From positions 30,504 through 94,503 of the forward strand of contig JAJDBF010000017.1 in NCBI GenBank assembly GCA_029261535.1: a stretch of DNA of 64,000 nt. Direction: 5' to 3'. The stretch is from Nitrospinaceae bacterium (GTDB lineage Bacteria > Nitrospinota > Nitrospinia > Nitrospinales > Nitrospinaceae). The position numbers were made by a program, and so were the translations under genes. Positions 63,180 through 64,000 of the stretch are shown here, piece after piece; positions within the stretch are counted from its first letter, which is position 1, and each line of letters starts with the position of its first letter. The notes under the pieces are model-generated. The model was given only the letters and a program-made list of their open reading frames with translations, ran no database searches and was not told the origin of the DNA.

Positions 63180-63887
63180 TTATTTTCCCCATGAACTAAT
63201 TACCCTTTTTTGGAGCAATAATGAAAGCCTTTCATTAAAATCTAGACACGGCAGTATCCCCCATTTGTTTTGAGATTCTTGGATTTTTATTAATCTTGAG
63301 TCGCCGCAATCAGTCAATGGAATTACTCCTCTAGTCCCATCGGGGAAGCTACATTCAAAAAGATGACAAAAGGCCATCGAATTAAAATTAGCGGTTTCTG
63401 TAGCCTCCTTTACTAATTCATTTTCCGTTCTATTTAAAAACGAACCGATGAGAAAAGTGGAAATTTCATCTTTCCCTTCTGTATTTATATTTCCAAATTT
63501 GGAAAAACGATGAAAAATCAACACATCTTTTATATAATCCATTTTTAAAAACATCCGCGGTAAGTCCAATTCTAATGTGTTGCTATCAGTAAGTTTAACT
63601 TCCCAAAATACGAAAGTAACATCCCTTACTTTTGCAAAACCATCCTTAAAAAGGGCTATTATTTCAAATCCTCCCCCAAATGCATCTTTAAGAGTTTTGC
63701 CAGTATTTATTTCTTCTCCCATCAAAATTCCGATTAAAGTAAGGAGAACTAAAACTCCATCTTTTGGTTTATCTGTTTTTTCCATATTACGGAAAGTCTC
63801 AAAATCAAATTTTTGAATTATATTATAAAATTGTTCCCCGCCCGAACCACCAAAATAAGCATACTTAGATTCAAATAGTAAGTGCAA
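63180..63887 (-). CDS. AT-rich hypothetical protein, 5-prime end cut by an IS
   Basis: 235 codons read from a TTG at 63887 with no ribosome site. The protein is soluble, with TLIGILMGEEINTGKTLKDAFGGGF near 52-75 and HLFECSFPDGTRGVIPLTDCGDSR near 172-195. No function was recognised. It lies 40 bases before the preceding AT-rich gene on the same strand, and both are far richer in A/T than the chromosome. The 5-prime end coincides with the probable left end of an IS30-family element, so the true start is lost. Confidence 0.65.
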   Translation of the reverse strand: MHLLFESKYAYFGGSGGEQFYNIIQKFDFETFRNMEKTDKPKDGVLVLLTLIGILMGEEINTGKTLKDAFGGGFEIIALFKDGFAKVRDVTFVFWEVKLTDSNTLELDLPRMFLKMDYIKDVLIFHRFSKFGNINTEGKDEISTFLIGSFLNRTENELVKEATETANFNSMAFCHLFECSFPDGTRGVIPLTDCGDSRLIKIQESQNKWGILPCLDFNERLSLLLQKRVISSWGK

Positions 63888-64000
63888 CTTCTATCGATTG
63901 GGAAAGTGGATAAGCTGCGGTAACATCGTGGTTTTTCCCACCGACCAAAGCGAGAGGTGCACCGATGAGAGGTTACACGCAACTTACCCACGAACAACGA
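63879..64000 (+). mobile_element. Left end of an IS30-family insertion sequence, cut by the window edge
   Basis: A possible terminal inverted repeat starts near 63881 (GTGCAACTTCTATCG), followed by a non-coding lead and the transposase start at 63965. The right half is outside the window, so no inverted-repeat pair or target-site duplication can be checked. Confidence 0.55.
63965..64000 (+). CDS. IS30-family transposase, N-terminal fragment
   Basis: Only 12 codons are visible (MRGYTQLTHEQR). The Y-T-x-L-T-x-E-Q-R opening is typical of IS30-family DDE transposases, whose first helix-turn-helix binds the terminal repeat. The rest lies beyond the window. Confidence 0.6.
   Translation, partial: MRGYTQLTHEQR

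Overview
The window is one bacterial chromosome segment of moderate-to-high GC content from a Gram-negative organism. The envelope genes tolB and pal, lipoproteins, a Tat-exported oxidoreductase and a lone flagellin all point to a double-membrane cell. A nitrate/nitrite porter of the NNP (NarK-like) family, the overall gene style and the very repeat-rich intergenic DNA fit a marine nitrite-oxidiser relative (Nitrospinota/Nitrospina-like). That assignment is an inference, because no rRNA or other decisive marker is present. No tRNA, rRNA or CRISPR array was recognised.

Layout. 0-3 kb: end of a TonB/TolA-type gene, tolB and pal (outer-membrane Tol-Pal system), closed by a strong terminator. 3.6-9.6 kb (plus strand): an exported coiled-coil protein, radA-ispD-small membrane protein, a Bcp-type peroxiredoxin and a deoxyhypusine-synthase-like enzyme with a good sigma70 promoter. 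9.7-27.7 kb (almost all minus strand): an orphan 588-residue protein, an ABM-domain protein, a CDF metal transporter coupled to mutY, queE carrying an in-frame repeat insertion, a B12-binding radical SAM protein, a 2-hydroxyacid dehydrogenase (plus strand), a MATE pump, ychF coupled to the NNP porter, a BamE-like lipoprotein, RNase G, rodA, about 1.1 kb of non-coding DNA with DnaA-box-like sites, and rluD. 27.8-41.5 kb: exported protein, HD-GYP, M20 peptidase, three family-2 glycosyltransferases, CDGSH protein, TIGR01777-SRPBCC fusion, CrtC/AttH-like protein, flagellin, DDAH and a GGCT-like protein. 41.8-46.8 kb: trxA, bioB, a DUF255 thioredoxin-domain protein and aroA. 47.4-59.5 kb (mostly plus): an exported 15-residue-repeat protein, small membrane proteins, an FGE-fold protein, a double-length ThyX-like protein, a Sel1-repeat protein, a TIR-TPR protein and pntAB. 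59.6-62.5 kb (minus): a trypsin-like protease, msrP, cutA and a YqaA/DedA protein. 62.5-64 kb: the 3-prime remnant of priA abutting AT-rich foreign genes, one of which is itself cut by an IS30-family element running off the window.

How parts work together. Housekeeping genes (DNA repair: radA, mutY; precursors: ispD, queE, bioB, aroA, pntAB; envelope: tolB, pal, rodA) are split into short transcription units, several with 4-bp stop/start overlaps (ispD/small gene, mutY/CDF, YqaA/cutA). Between them lie single-gene islands of unknown or defence-like character (588-aa orphan, TIR-TPR, the AT-rich pair at the right end).

The most striking large-scale feature is four families of short dispersed repeats, some palindromic, in nearly every long intergenic gap. 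At least 13 copies of one family occur in 64 kb. In one case a member of another family lies in frame inside queE, and in two cases repeats form the apparent 5-prime end of a reading frame.
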